Origin: Cololabis saira
Taxonomy: Eukaryota > Chordata > Actinopteri > Beloniformes > Belonidae
Reading direction: 5' to 3'
DNA: 64,000 nucleotides
NCBI RefSeq assembly: GCF_033807715.1
Contig: NC_084587.1
Coordinates: 18,804,017-18,868,016, forward strand
The notes beneath the pieces are model-generated. The model saw only the letters and a list, made by a program, of their open reading frames with translations, searched no databases and was not told where the DNA came from. Both the position numbers and the translations under genes were made by a program. Positions 51,133 through 64,000 of this stretch are shown piece by piece (position 1 is the first letter of the stretch; every line of letters starts with the position of its first letter).

Positions 51133-51768
51133 GAAGTATGTAGTTTCACAGGATGGACTTAAAGGAAACAAGCGAGAGAGGAGAAATGAGGCATCTTCCT
51201 CACATTTAGCCTCAGTACAAACTGCTTAGTGATTACACAACAAAGTAAACATGGGAGCTGCCCCAGAGGTGGATCAGTTGGTGTTTAAAACCAAAATATG
51301 ACCGTAAATAAAAAATAAAGCGACATTAGACAAGACAAGGTCAGTCTTTTCTTGTATTTTCGGCCCACTGCGTTTATGAGGCGTCACTCAGTTTTGTTTT
51401 CCTGCATTTCTCAAGGAAACTGTCTTTTTTTTTCTCCCACAACCGACTTTTATTACACTTGTGGTGGAGGAGTAACAGAAAAACATTAAGAAACTCAGCC
51501 ATCCGTGTGTCCGTCGTTCATCATTCCTGCTGCGCCCCTGTCCAAAATGTCAGCTGGGAAAAATAGTGAATTTGGATTCGTTTCAGAGACGCTGCAACTT
51601 TCCAAAGATAAGAAAAACTTGACGAATTCATCAACCAGCAGAGAGCAGTTAAACTAAATGCATGTGTCTTCCACTGCCCTTGAGCAAGACGTGGACGTTC
51701 CCACTCCAAACCCGGAGGCGCACGGCACCCGTTTCTAGAGGTGATGATCCCCATCTTTGGCACCTTTA

Positions 51769-51796
51769 CCCCTTTTCCACCAAACCGGGTCCAGGG

Positions 51797-51830
<34 letters not shown>

Positions 51831-54182
51831 GCCAGTGCTGAGTTTGGAACGTGGCTTTCTGTTTCCACGGACAAAGAACTGGCTCCAGGCATGGATGTAT
51901 TATAGAACTGGATGGGACACTAAAAATGGCCGCCCATTCATTTCAATGCAATTTGCTCACCTAGCGCATACGCCGAAAAAGTTCCTGACTTCCGGGTTTA
52001 CTTCCGTGTTAACGGGCCCATAGAGCATGCGCAGTTGAGTCACCTCCCATCATGCTCTGGGGCCTCTCATCATGCCCCGGGGCAATGACGCGAATATTAA
52101 TATAATATGTATTAATATAATAGATTAATTCATGTATATTATTACATGTATAGTATTACATATATTATTAATGTATTAATATAATATAATTACATAATAT
52201 ATATTAATATAAACATCCGTGGAATGCACGGACAGGGCTGTGACATCAGCCGTGACGTCACACCCAGAAAGAGACTTTTCTTTGACTTTTCTGGCCGTTA
52301 TAAAACATTTTTGACGGATATGAAGTCCATGACTTAAAAATATGGAATACAAAGATTAGTAATTGCCAGTGATTACAGCTGGAGGTGTCCTGTGAACAGT
52401 TTTAGAGGCTTCTCTTTTACTATTGCGGTCTATGGGAAAAAAGCTTTCTGGGCCACATGGGATTTTTTGTTGCAGTACCGCGGCTGGCCACTGGGAAAAA
52501 TCGGCGTGCCTTCTGAGCGCGAGATTCGGGGGCTGGCTCCAGGCCAGAAAAACCGCTTTTGCTGGGCTAGAAGAAAGAACCGCTTACGTCAGCGGAGGGG
52601 GCGGCGTTATTAAAGCGGCACTATGTAACCTTTCCACCTTAATCATATTTCCAGAGTCATTGTGATGGTACATCAACTTACAACAGGTTTAATGACACCT
52701 CTGTCATGATCTGAGGGGGTCTGTATCGCCTTCACTGGCACTATGTAACTGCCACACTAAAAAACTACAAATTTTTACGGCTTTGACTGCTTTACGGCAT
52801 ACGTCACTTCCCCCTCCTTCCCGATTCGTAGTCGAGACGAAAATGGGCGGGGCGTGGAGCGCAGCTCCGCAGAAGCTGGTAACCCGTTGCTGCGTTGTGG
52901 CTGCAGCAGCTCCACATAACAGACGTGGGGAAAAGATCGCTAATGGTTTAACTTTTCAACGCTTTCCTGCTCGGAGGCAGAACCACGGAGGCCGAGTATC
53001 TGAGATAACAAAGAGTCGTCGGCTCGGTTGGATCGCGGCTGTAACGACCAAACATAACCTTCCACAGTAAACCACAAACAAACACTCACACAGACCGGGG
53101 TCGGATCATTCGCACGGGTTTTATTCCCGATTCTTCTCCAGCTAAACGCAGTTGCTGGCCAGCTCTCTGCGCTGCGATTAACCCCAATCTTCAGATAAAA
53201 CTAGTTTGTTGAGGAAAGAATATTAACTCTTATTTGTAGCTGCAGAGGAAAAAAATAATCTCACGAGGAAAACAAAAATATTGCTCACGCCTCGGAGCCT
53301 CTTCAGCATAATATAGCAGTCAAAAAAAAAAGAAACGAAAAGTAAGAGTAATACAAAACATGTAATGTATGTTGTACTATTATACTAATTTATTGAAACA
53401 CATGGCGAGTCAAACATTTACCAAAGCAGCTGCCAAACACTCCTAAACAAGGTAGCCTAAGATGTGGGTTCTGCAGAACTGCGGCAGTAAATCCTCATCG
53501 GAGCTCCACTCTTTGATAGGGATTTCATATGAACCCAAACCGTTAATAATCATTATTTTCTCCATATACCGCTCCCTGGCTTCCTTGTTTAAGGTATCCC
53601 GGTAAATTCCAGTTCCTTTCCAGCAGTTTAACATCTTTTTTTTGGGTTCCGTCTGTTCACTTGGTGAAACAGAAAAGTAGTTTTTAAAGTCCGTCCCGTC
53701 TTGATTCGCTATCAAAACAAATGCATGCGACAGGGACAGGAGTTTTCCGGCAGTACACACTGGTGCTCATGGGAAATGTAGTGTTCTTTCTGGTAAAGCA
53801 CTACCGCTTTTGTCCAAAGGAGCCGCCAAACTCAACAAAAGCTGAAAGTTACATTGTGCTGCTTTAAGACCAACGGCAATAGCAAGACTGGGAGACGGAG
53901 ACATTCTCAAATAGGCAACGAATTAATCTGGATGCAGAAAAGCAGCAGTGGTCTGAAGAGGAGACAACCTGTCTTTTAGAGATGTGGTCCATGGAGGTGC
54001 TACGTGGAACAAGTCCGTATTACAGCAAATATGTTGTTGTTGCTTCAATTCCGCCAATGCAAACGCAGCAACGTAACTGACGTTTGCAGCAACGTAATGA
54101 TGTGGCTGCCCTTAGCATCCTTAGCAAGTTGAACGAGTTGTGAATCAGAACCAGCCGTGGAACCGGTTTGGTGGAAAAGGGG
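51769..54182. mobile_element. DNA transposon with CCCCTTTTCCACC ends, containing a nested element
   Basis: The left end CCCCTTTTCCACCAAACCGG is mirrored at the right end by CCGGTTTGGTGGAAAAGGGG. TA lies on both sides (51767-51768 and 54183-54184). GGTTCTGG/CCAGAACC-type sequence sits inside both ends, with a TTCTGG minisatellite at 51797-51830. A TTAA-flanked element occupies 52614-53863. No transposase is recognised in the outer element. Confidence 0.85.
52614..53863 (-). mobile_element. TTAA-flanked transposon fragment with YqaJ-type transposon protein piece
   Basis: Ends read AGCGGCACTATGTAAC and, inverted, AGCAGCACAATGTAAC. TTAA lies on both sides (52610-52613 and 53864-53867). The minus strand at 53443-53760 encodes MLNCWKGTGIYRDTLNKEAR and later EIPIKEWSSDEDLLPQ. 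This resembles the N-terminal region of teleost transposon proteins that carry a YqaJ-type exonuclease. The rest of the protein is gone. Confidence 0.7.
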
Positions 54183-55442
54183 TATTAGTGAGCTGGGATT
54201 GGCACCTGCAGATTTCTGCCTGGTGTTTTTTTATTCACCTGGAGAATCTTTAACAACATGTCATTTTATAATTTCATAAATGTTTGTATTGCATCATTTT
54301 TATCTAAGGGCCCTGCCTGCATGTCCACATGAGATACATCTGGATTAAAACTGGGCTACCTGGGTACGGAGCGAGCCTGAGCTTGAAATGGGCAAATGGT
54401 GTGGCTCCCTTATGGTTTGGGTTTTTTTTGGTGGGAAGCCTAAGTGGGCCAAATACGGGGCCATGAGGGATAAAAGTGTATAGGTATAAGTTAAGAAATG
54501 GGAAAATGGTAATGGTCCCATATAGGACCACAATGTAACCTGCAGACAAATGAAAAGGATGACTGGATTGAGATGGGAAACCTGGGAAGCTCCCAGGTCA
54601 TGGGCCATGTTTTTCCCATGTGGACTCTTTACCATTCAGATACGCTTTGCTTGTTGAATTAAGATGGTTCAAAGTACATTTTGCTGAGTAGGAAGCATCT
54701 CACTGTAATTTTAATGTTCTTTACGTCTGCATTTAAAACTTCATTTAGTTCAAATTAAATTAACTACTCTGCTAAGACTGCTGCCCCCACGACCCGGTAA
54801 CGGATGAGCAGAAGAAAATGGATGGATGGATGGATGGATGGATGGATGGATAATTTGACTACACCATTGAAAATCATATTTAAGTTGAATTTAGCTGAAT
54901 TTATCCCCACAGCATTTACCAAACAAGTTGAGATTATAAGTGTAACTTAATAGTACATTATTTTATTTTTATTTTATTTTTTTTTAATGAGTAGGCTTTA
55001 AAAAGACTGGTTTAAAGAAAAAAGAAGTGTGATGCTATAATAATAACTGAATCATTCAAGTATATTTTGCGTCACTGTTTAACTTTTGTTTTGTTTGTTT
55101 TTTTCTAAATTGGTATACAACATATTCACAGATCAAGGATTTCCATGGCCAAGTGTCCATCCAAATGTCTCGCAAAGCTGTTTATGAAGGTATAAGAGAC
55201 ACAATCAAACAAAATTAGGTTACACTTATGTGTTCTTTCTCTGACAACTCTCAGCAAAGACAAACAAAAAGAAAAATCTTGAAAACTGTTATGACATTAG
55301 TGATGGATGCATGCATGTGTTTCAATATCTAGCATTTGTGAACTGTAGTTATTTCTAAATTAAAAAAAAACAAGGTCCTCTGATGCATCCACGGTACGGA
55401 ACAGCAAGAAATTAACACACCAAATTGCACATCAAATGGCAA
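54183..55442. other. Intergenic, simple repeats only
   Basis: A GGAT tandem run at 54821-54850 belongs to the CCATCCAT repeat family. Otherwise it is AT-rich sequence without a supported gene. Confidence 0.4.
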
Positions 55443-55682
55443 ACGCATACTGTAGGACCAGGAAACGGGCAGGTAGCATCTCTGCAGGCCCCTGACACCC
55501 AGGCCTTAATATAATACATCCATGAACCCAGGACACAGTCTGTTTGAACTCCTGCCCTCTGGACGGCGCTACAGAGCTCTGTACGCCAAAACCTCCAGAG
55601 TAAGAGACAGTTTCTTCCCCCAAGCTGTTGCTCTGATGAACTCTCATCACTCATAGAGTCTCAGAGTGATCAATCACTGTGC

Positions 55683-55715
<33 letters not shown>

Positions 55716-55740
55716 TCATAATAATAATAACCACAATCAT
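55443..55740 (+). mobile_element. LINE ORF2 C-terminus fragment
   Basis: It opens with GACCAGGAAACGGGCAGGTA, shared with 42391, then encodes FELLPSGRRYRALYAKTSR and RDSFFPQAVALMN. This is the familiar C-terminal end of teleost CR1/Rex-type LINE ORF2. An (AAT)n tail follows (55684-55730). Confidence 0.85.
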
Positions 55741-56067
55741 ATGCTGTAACAATGCACCTTTCATTAACCATGTCTACCTCACACTGCTGCCCCTTTCACT
55801 TTTAAATTGTATATATGTTACTACAGAGGTGGGCTTGGGTCTGGAGGATCCAGGTTCAAGCCCTGAAGATGGCAACCAAAATATACCACCTTGGGTCCCT
55901 GAGCAAGGCCCTTAACCCTAACTGCTCGCCAGCGCCAGAATAAAGGCAGCCCACTGCTACTAGTCTAAATAGTGATGGGTTAAAAAGCAGAGGACACATT
56001 TCAGTGTGTTTCCATGTATATACTGACGAATTAAGTGGTTATTATTGTTATTATTATTATTATTATT

Positions 56068-56845
56068 AGGGCCCGAGCACTTACAGTGCTATTGTATCTG
56101 TAGGAATCTTTTTCCTTGTTTTTTTTTTTTTTTTCCGACGAAATGAAGGCCTTTTTGCCCCCCTAAACGTGTCCCAAAAGTCACCACATTTTGCACGCCT
56201 GGCGAAAAATGTGATATTTAATGGATTGCATTAATGGGCGTGGCCTAATGGCTCAACAGCGCCCCCTAGAAAACTTCGTGCCTCAAGCCCCACAATACGG
56301 TTTGACGTACATGCACGAAAATCGGTACATACCTGTATCATGTCGCAACTTAAAGAAAAGTAGCGCCATGGCTGAAACTGAACAGGAAGTCGGCCATTTT
56401 GAATTAATCGTGTAATTTTGGCGCAATTTATGCCATTCCTTCGTCCATTAATGCGGCCCAAACCGTAACGTACACCCAGGTGTGTTATACATCAAAATGT
56501 GCGTCTCCATCCTGCGACGAAGGGCATTACTTTTCTCAGTCAAAAGCGTTACCGTGGCGACGCTAGACACCCCCCCCCCCCCCCCATCATCTGGTTGGTC
56601 CATATTTGATATTTCCTACTTTCTGCTATAACTTTTGAATGGTTTGACATAAAGACTCGTGGGTGGTGTCATCGGACATGGTTTTGAGTCCTTGACCATA
56701 ATTGGTGCAAATTAGCCCCGCCTATTTTTCTGATTGGTCGATATTTGATAGTTCCTCTTTTCTGCCATAACTTTTGAATGGTTTGACATAAAGAGTCATG
56801 GGTGGTGTCATCGGACTTGGTATTGAGTACTTGACCTTTATTGGC
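56068..56845. repeat. Teleost GGGCCCGAGCAC dispersed repeat, copy 2
   Basis: Begins AGGGCCCGAGCACTTACAGT after an (ATT)n run and matches copy 1 (4878-5790) throughout. It includes GCGCCCCCTAGAAAACTTCG, which is lost from copy 1. Its right end is truncated or diverged. Confidence 0.75.
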
Positions 56846-57180
56846 CTGAATTAGTTATGATGATAAGTTGAGTTTTATGTTAACAGCAAAGGCACTTTTT
56901 ATAGTATTATTAATTTATCATTATTGTTATTATCAATAAGAGCCATTTGTCTATTACTGTTTGTAACTAAAACCAAACAAATTCCCTGTCTGGCATATTC
57001 ATACATGGCCAATAAAGCTTATTCTTATTCTTTCATCCCATTTTCTTCACCTCACCTCCAAATGTAATTCATCTCAAGACTCAATATGACTTATTTTTAT
57101 CTAATTGTGATATAGTACGAACCTATTAATAGCCTGCCCCGCTCAAAACAGACACTGTACAAAAAGCCCGTTTGAGGTAA

Positions 57181-57426
57181 AGTCTCACTGCGCATGTGCA
57201 CTGCATCTCCCCACTCCCTCGCCCGCGTCGCCTTGGCAACAGGAGAAGGAGGAGGGGGTCATTGAAGAGGAAAGGTACCAGGCTCATCACATGACCGTCT
57301 CTTTCATCGCGCTGCTGAGTGTTTTATTGCTGTTTCTCGGGTCCGGAGCGACTGTAGACCGGTGCGGGGAAGAACCAGCCCTGCTGCCCCCGCCACCCCA
57401 CCAGAGAGCGGATTAAACCGGTTAAC
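57181..57426 (+). promoter_or_regulatory. Probable promoter and first exon of a gene to the right
   Basis: A CpG-rich island in AT-rich surroundings. It has an NRF1-like TGCGCATGTGCA (57189-57200), an RFX X-box GTCGCCTTGGCAAC (57227-57240) and a strong donor TAACG|GTGAGT at 57426. This is the usual shape of a TATA-less vertebrate first exon. No matching coding exon was found up to 64000. On human synteny septin3 would be a candidate, but no sequence here proves it. Confidence 0.5.
57291..57416 (+). CDS. Short frame in the probable first exon, signal-peptide-like
   Basis: A 41-codon frame ATG to TAA lies wholly within the probable first exon. It begins MTVSFIALLSVLLLFLGSGA, with a strongly hydrophobic core and small residues suited to signal peptidase cleavage, then a 20-residue tail rich in Pro and acidic residues. 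The ATG context CATCACATGA is moderate. It may be an upstream ORF that modulates translation, or chance. I know no family for it. Confidence 0.25.
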   Translation: MTVSFIALLSVLLLFLGSGATVDRCGEEPALLPPPPHQRAD

Positions 57427-57874
57427 GGTGAGTGCGACGGCCGTTAATAGGGAGCCGCTTAGCCGCAGTTAGCCGTTACCGTCGGGCTGGAACAATGAGG
57501 GGCTGGGATGGAGATCCGCTCCAATAAATGCATGAAAGTCGCCCTTTTCTCCATGCTGCATATAAAAAACCCTGGGTCCTTTGATTTAAGCGTTTGGTGA
57601 CCGTTATTAGTATTTTTTTTAATAATTATTACTAAGGAAAGCACCAAAAAAATCGTCAGTGACATGTGTTAGTCTGCAAGTGAGATGGGACTCCCATCTC
57701 ACTTGATGTCTCCCATGATGGGAGACATCTGCATCTGTGTTTGACCCAAACCTGTAGTGTAAGACCGTCCTAAACCGAGACCAGGACAAGACCAAGACCA
57801 GAGAGTATCAAGACCAAGACTACTTCAGTTCAAGACCAAGACTAAGACACTACCAAGACTAGTCCCACAGTCAT
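57427..57874. other. Probable first intron, nothing recognised
   Basis: A small palindrome lies at 57690-57730 (TGTCTCCCATGATGGGAGACA, with CCCATCTC/GAGATGGG nearby). A GACCAAGACC-rich tract begins at 57780 and leads into the dispersed repeat. Confidence 0.4.
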
Positions 57875-58375
57875 CTAACTAAATAACCAGCCTCCAACAC
57901 CCCCCTCCACCTCAGAAAAGTAATGAATAGTAGATGTTACTGATTTAAATTAGACTTAATTCGTAGATGAAACGTGAATTTTAAATATTAAAGACACATT
58001 TATTGACTTGAACTTGCATTATTTATAATTATAGTAGCCAAATTACACCGTATATCAGCATCACTGAAATGGACCTGATGCTTAATCAATCACAACGATA
58101 TGCAAATATTATTCATATATTTATAAAAACAAGGCCGTTATAAACACATAACTGTAATCAAATACAGACACACATAAATCAAATACAAAATATAAATAGT
58201 TTACAAAACTGTACATTAACAAGAGGAAGAACTGGTGATCACAAGATTCTGTCACCTTGGTGCAACGGCATCTCAATTATCTTGAGTCCAAGACATGGCG
58301 AGACCGAGAGACCCGAGAACGAGACAAGACCAAGACCACAAAAAAGTGGTCTTGAGACCAAGACCGGTGTGGATA
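57875..58375. repeat. Dispersed repeat, copy 2 (AAGACCAAGACC family)
   Basis: It matches 1-515 plus 780-830, with ATAACCAGCCTCCAACACCC at the left and ACCACAAAAAAGTGGTCTTG at the right. This copy is uninterrupted and shows where the retroelement entered copy 1. Confidence 0.7.
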
Positions 58376-59159
58376 CCTACAGGTGTAGTCTGCCTGAGAT
58401 CCCAGCAGCAGCAGCAGCAGCAGGCTGCTCCGTGCTGCTCAAGCCTGGAGGAAGCAGGTTATGTGCACATCGGCTCAGCATCACATCTCTCACACTCTCC
58501 ATCTGCCCGTTTCACCGAAGGGCTCGGCTCCCAGAACAAACATCTTTAACCACAAGTGGTCTGTTCTTGGGTTTCTTCCCGGGTTGGGATGCCTGAGATT
58601 CCTGTTTCCACGCTGGGCAGACGTGGGATTTCAGCCACGGCTCACTGTCACAGTGGATTGCTGTGGTTATGTTTCTCTAAAATGTGAAGTAACTGTGAAA
58701 AATTGTTCCCAGAAGCTTTCAAAATGATTACTTGAGACTGCCAATTCTGATTTCCGTAGAGGTGGACTTTAAATGTGTCAGTGGAAGGGAATGTGTCAGT
58801 TTTTAAGGGGCTACATCCGGCTTGGTCATCTGACCCCAATCCAGGAAGTGCAGAAACATGTGGTTTCCCAAATGAAACCTAGAAGCAAGCCTCAAAATTG
58901 AGTCATTTTTTAAATTTTGTTAATGCCTAGCTGTCATCACTTTACATTCTGAGCACACTTTAAACACATTATTGGTTAATTTAACATCAGACCTACGAAT
59001 TAAAAGATAAGAGAGCATAATAACTAATGTCTTACAGATAAAAGAGATTATTGTGCTAACAGATGGCTACAATCTGCTTTGGATTGACTTCAAAGGATCC
59101 AGGGTGAAGTTAGGGATGATTTTTAAAAGACAAACAAACATTTGTTATGACATAGTAGT
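58376..59159. other. No gene recognised
   Basis: A short CAG run at 58402-58420 lies in an open frame of about 100 codons with no splice sites or family features. I do not call it a gene. Confidence 0.35.
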
Positions 59160-59520
59160 CACATATGGTAGGGAGTGTTTTTTTTTTTTTTTTTTTTTTA
59201 AGTTTACAGCTTTTCCCTGTTGCTTTATTGAATTGTCTTTCACACGGTGAACTTATTGACCTTGATTAGATTTTTTTTTTTTTTTTTTTTTTTTTTAACC
59301 TTTATTTAACCAGGAGAAAGTCTCGTTGAGATTAATAATCTCTTTTACAAGAGAGTCCTGGCCAAGACAGGCAGCAACATCAGATATTTGCCAGGCTAGA
59401 TATTTGTTTACTCCTGCCTCTCGCCTGTAATTAGCTGGGACAGGCTCCAGCAGACCCCCATGACCCTGCAAAGGATAAAACAAGTATAGAAAATGGATGG
59501 ATGGACGGATGGATTTTTGT
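59160..59520 (-). repeat. Poly-T tracts and LINE 3'-end repeats
   Basis: T-runs at 59178-59199 and 59271-59296 are the reversed poly(A) of retroelements. 59298-59395 reads ACCTTTATTTAACCAGGAGA then GAGAGTCCTGGCCAAGACAG, a common teleost LINE tail. 59430-59515 is the TGGGACAGGCTCCAG/GGATGGATGG repeat. Confidence 0.7.
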
Positions 59521-59763
59521 TTACAATCTGCGATGGCTCAGTGACAAGTCTTTGACTTGTTCACACATAATGATCAAGCGCAGACAGGCGACTGCCAACT
59601 CCCCACCGATGTTCCCAGCTGAGTCTGTAAACTCAGCATAAAGGGTTTATATGCAGCAGAACTCTAACTGTGATTGACATGCAAGTACAATACGCCTTCT
59701 TCTTCTTCTCTTGAATTTATGAAGGAAGACTGAACACCATAGTGATTTTATTGGGACTCAGCT

Positions 59764-61251
<1,488 letters not shown>

Positions 61252-62837
61252 CAGTGCGGTTACATTCACATCTAAATCAAGCTATTGACAATAATCTAGC
61301 TCAGGACTAAACCAGAGTTTCAGAGAAATCTGAGTATAGGTGCGTGAGAAGAAAATCGATTATTGAGTGAAGTGCGTTCGACTCCGCAACGCTAGGTGGC
61401 GTTTCTCCGGTACAATTAGTAAACAAGTGCGAAGGAGGAGAACAACATGCGAAAAACTGGATGCTAACGATGCAGCAGCTCTGTAAATGTCGTACATACT
61501 AATCTGATCATGTTGCACGTAAGATGCAGCAAAGTCTCCCTCTTCTTCTTCTGCTACCGTGTTTTTGTGATGCCGTGACTGTTGTTATTCCCGCTCTCGC
61601 GGCTCGTCACTTCCAGAAGGGGCAGTTAGTAGCTTGGTTAAGCTGGGTTGGTACACATGTACGGGATAATGCCCGACGAGGTGTACATTAGAAATATATG
61701 GACGACGCGGGGGTGTGAACACACATATATTTCACCCATATATTTCCCATATATTTCTGATAATGTACACCTCGAAGGGCATTAACCCGTTTATACCACG
61801 GTTACTTACCAAAAAATATAAATATTAAATCAGTTATTCATGCTTTAATGTGTTTTCAGTTGAAATCATTAGTTTTATAACAAGCCACAGCTGAGTGGCT
61901 GAGCGGACTATTTTATCTCTCGTCCGCAGCTGTTGGAACCTGGTAGTTTTTAACAGTAACACCTGAGGGTCTGACTAATACCTGGAACTATCACTACCGT
62001 CCCATAAGGTCCTTATGCAATGGACACTCCAGTAACTAGGACGGACCAGAGATACGACTTAGCAACGGGAGATCAGTAACAAACAGTAAATATATTTGTT
62101 TCAAAGAATCAAAGTCCACAGATAGTTTCCTAAATTGTTTTTATTAAGCTACAAATATGATCAATCATTCAAATAAATAAACGTTTCATTAAGCTACAAA
62201 TATTATCAATCATTCAAATAAATAAACGAAACAAGACGGTCGGCTATCCCAAAGTAGAAACTACTTAAAATTGAATGCTACATTTCCATTAATTGTGAAA
62301 TTGGAAAGAGATACTGGCATGTCCATCATTGTTGCATTTGATGGCCGAATATTTAAAGTTTGTGGGTCGCGATCCTCGCCACTGCTTCCCGGAGCGTTGT
62401 ACTCTCCTGTACTGATGGAGCCCAGTCAGCCTGCAGGCTGCTCTCACAGCGATGACCCGTCACCGACATGATCTAGCGAGTTTCCAGTTTACAAAATCAC
62501 TCATGTCGCCGTCCTGCGGTAGCCGGCTCTTCTTCTGGCAGTTGATCCAGCGCAATGATATTAAAGTTATCAGGCAATTTGACCAGACTTGTTTTCCAGG
62601 TGTAGGTTATCACTTATAACCTCCACCTGCCAGCCAATCAGAACCGAGTATTCACACAGAACGTGGTATAAGCTGGAATAACTCTGATTAGGACGCATTA
62701 TCTGGCGCTAACAGCTTGATCTCAAGAGCTTCAATTAAGTTTGACTACAACCTGGCTAAGGTGTAAACAAGGATTTTAAAACTTCAATATCGGTCGGATT
62801 AAGGCAACAATTTCTGTTAGTGCATGTAAATGTACTG
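61252..62837. mobile_element. Inverted-end DNA element related to 27214-29151
   Basis: The left end CAGTGCGGTTACATTCACAT is partly mirrored at the right end by GTGCATGTAAATGTACTG. The interior has GACTCCGCAACGCTAGGTGG, shared with 27365-27385. A nested foldback (61661-61790) has ends GGGATAATGCCC and GGGCATTAACCC around mirrored GAGGTGTACATTA arms. No transposase. Confidence 0.6.
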
Positions 62838-63224
62838 AGTCTGTTGTAGATTTGCTGCAATCCTCAGGGTTGTTGTCCTTTTGCAGTTTCACCCTCAGCC
62901 ATATTTCTTACGCAGAAGAGCTGTTGCTCTGGCGGCCGCCATCACCCCTCCCCCAGCAGCCTTTTATAGCCTGATATATTGTGTTTGTTTTGTTCACTGA
63001 GGCAAACATGAAACCTTAGAATATGAATTTACTCTCTTGTCCACATATGGCTTTATTAGGTTGCACAGTTATCTTTATTAATTCAACAGAAAACATCTTG
63101 ACTATTATGTCAACACAAATTAGCCACATGTTTTGCGTTGCTGGATCTCCGAGTGGGCTTACTCTTGAAATCGACCCGTTTCCTCAGCGTGGAACGAGTT
63201 CAAGCTCAAGTTCGAGTTCAAGTT

Positions 63225-63500
63225 CAAGTTGACTTTATTAGTATCCGTAGGTAGATTTGTTTTGCAGTAGATGGGAGAAGGAATCTCACACACAATCTTT
63301 ACAGACATTAATTTGACACATGACAAATACAGAGAACAGGGTAAGGCAGCACAAGACAGACATGGCAGGTACCCACAATGCTCACTGAACAGGATAAAAG
63401 TAAATATTGCCCACAAGGCAAATAACAATAAATAGAGGTAGAACCAAGGTCAGGGTTTCTAATAAATAGAAATAAATACCATAAGTTAATACAATAGCAG
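63225..63500 (-). repeat. LINE 3'-end fragment
   Basis: A (TTCAAG)n run, then TTGACTTTATTAGTATCCGT and TTGTTTTGCAGTAGATGG: a teleost non-LTR tail in reverse. Confidence 0.55.
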
Positions 63501-63599
63501 GATAGACCTCAGCAATAAATAAAATGCGTTAGGATTTGTTTAACATATATAAAGTGGTCTCCCCTCAGCCTGCCAACTCAGAGAAGGAGGAAAGCAACC

Positions 63600-63850
63600 A
63601 AATTCTACAGTGTCTGTACAGAGGCCCGGATGAGCCATTCAGTGTGATGTGGCTTCTACGAGCCGTTCAGATTCCGCTCCCGTCGTTACGTAACGGAAAA
63701 GCGATTTCTTTTTTCCGATGCGTGAAACCACGCCCACAACTAACTCCACCGGCCAGAGCTTCCGCCATTTTTCCGTAGCGGTGTATCACGTCATTCAGGC
63801 AGCCAATCAGCACAGTGCCTCATTATCATAGCCCCGCCCACTGCATCCTG
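63600..63850. repeat. Possible MITE fragment
   Basis: Contains GTTACGTAACGGAAAAGCG and CTCATTATCATAGCCCCGCC, phrases typical of teleost MITEs. The ends are not defined. A frame with an AG acceptor (63570) crosses it but reads into the repeat. Confidence 0.35.
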
Positions 63851-63855
63851 CATAG

Positions 63856-64000
63856 ATCAGAATCAGAATCAGAATCAGAATCAGAAAAGGGTTTATTGCC
63901 AAGTTGTTAAACACACACAAGGAATTTGTTGTGGTGATTGGTGCAATACAATACTGAATTATAGATAATGAGGTTAGAGACTGGGAAGATAAAGACATGG
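63856..64000 (-). repeat. LINE tail, AGAATC family
   Basis: (AGAATC)5, then GGGTTTATTGCCAAGTTGTT and CACACAAGGAATTTG. Same family as 20705-20765. It runs off the right edge of the window. Confidence 0.7.

Noticed and set aside
63536..63778. An exon starting after CCCCTCAG at 63570
   Set aside because: The acceptor is reasonable, but the frame runs into sequence typical of teleost MITEs and no partner exon is in view.

Overview
This window is a stretch of vertebrate nuclear genome. It is almost certainly from a teleost fish, and a percomorph-type fish fits best. The reasons are interrupted genes with GT-AG introns, a fish-type myoglobin, long TG/CA microsatellites, and dense copies of teleost transposon families (hAT, Tc1, PIF/Harbinger-like, TTAA-flanked elements, LINE 3' ends, tRNA-headed SINE). 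There are no bacterial operons, no CRISPR array and no insertion sequences of prokaryotic type. Most open frames in the window are chance frames in introns or repeats. The real genes had to be assembled by eye from exons.

Layout, left to right: (1) 3401-6803, plus strand: cenpm (centromere protein M), five of its exons; the first coding exon is not seen and probably lies left of the window. (2) 12873-13881, minus strand: mb (myoglobin), complete in three coding exons giving 147 residues, with a probable 5' non-coding exon and TATA box near 14489-14568. (3) About 15181-18395: a 3 kb degenerate GAACT/GAATT satellite, split by a TTAA-flanked foldback element. (4) 22460-38487, plus strand: serhl (serine hydrolase-like alpha/beta hydrolase), twelve exons over 16 kb, 325 residues, ending in -SRL, a peroxisomal targeting signal. 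(5) 43705-43905, plus strand: smim45, a 66-residue single-pass membrane microprotein with an upstream exon that carries an RFX-type X-box. (6) 49032-51132, plus strand: an unrecognised, probably disordered Ser/Pro/Arg-rich protein of up to 670 residues. (7) 57181-57426: a probable promoter and first exon of another gene whose body lies right of the window. The remainder is transposons and simple repeats, several of them nested two or three deep.

From memory, relatives of cenpm, serhl and smim45 lie close together on human 22q13.2, with MB elsewhere on 22q, so the block looks like conserved vertebrate synteny. The genes do not form one pathway: kinetochore assembly, oxygen storage, a peroxisomal hydrolase and a small membrane protein sit side by side. 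I found no clear new biological system. The most interesting points are a (TG)96 tract ending ten bases before a serhl splice acceptor, the double targeting signals of serhl, an overlapping upstream frame at smim45, X-boxes at two probable promoters, the unidentified gene, and transposon nests in which removing the insert restores the host reading frame.
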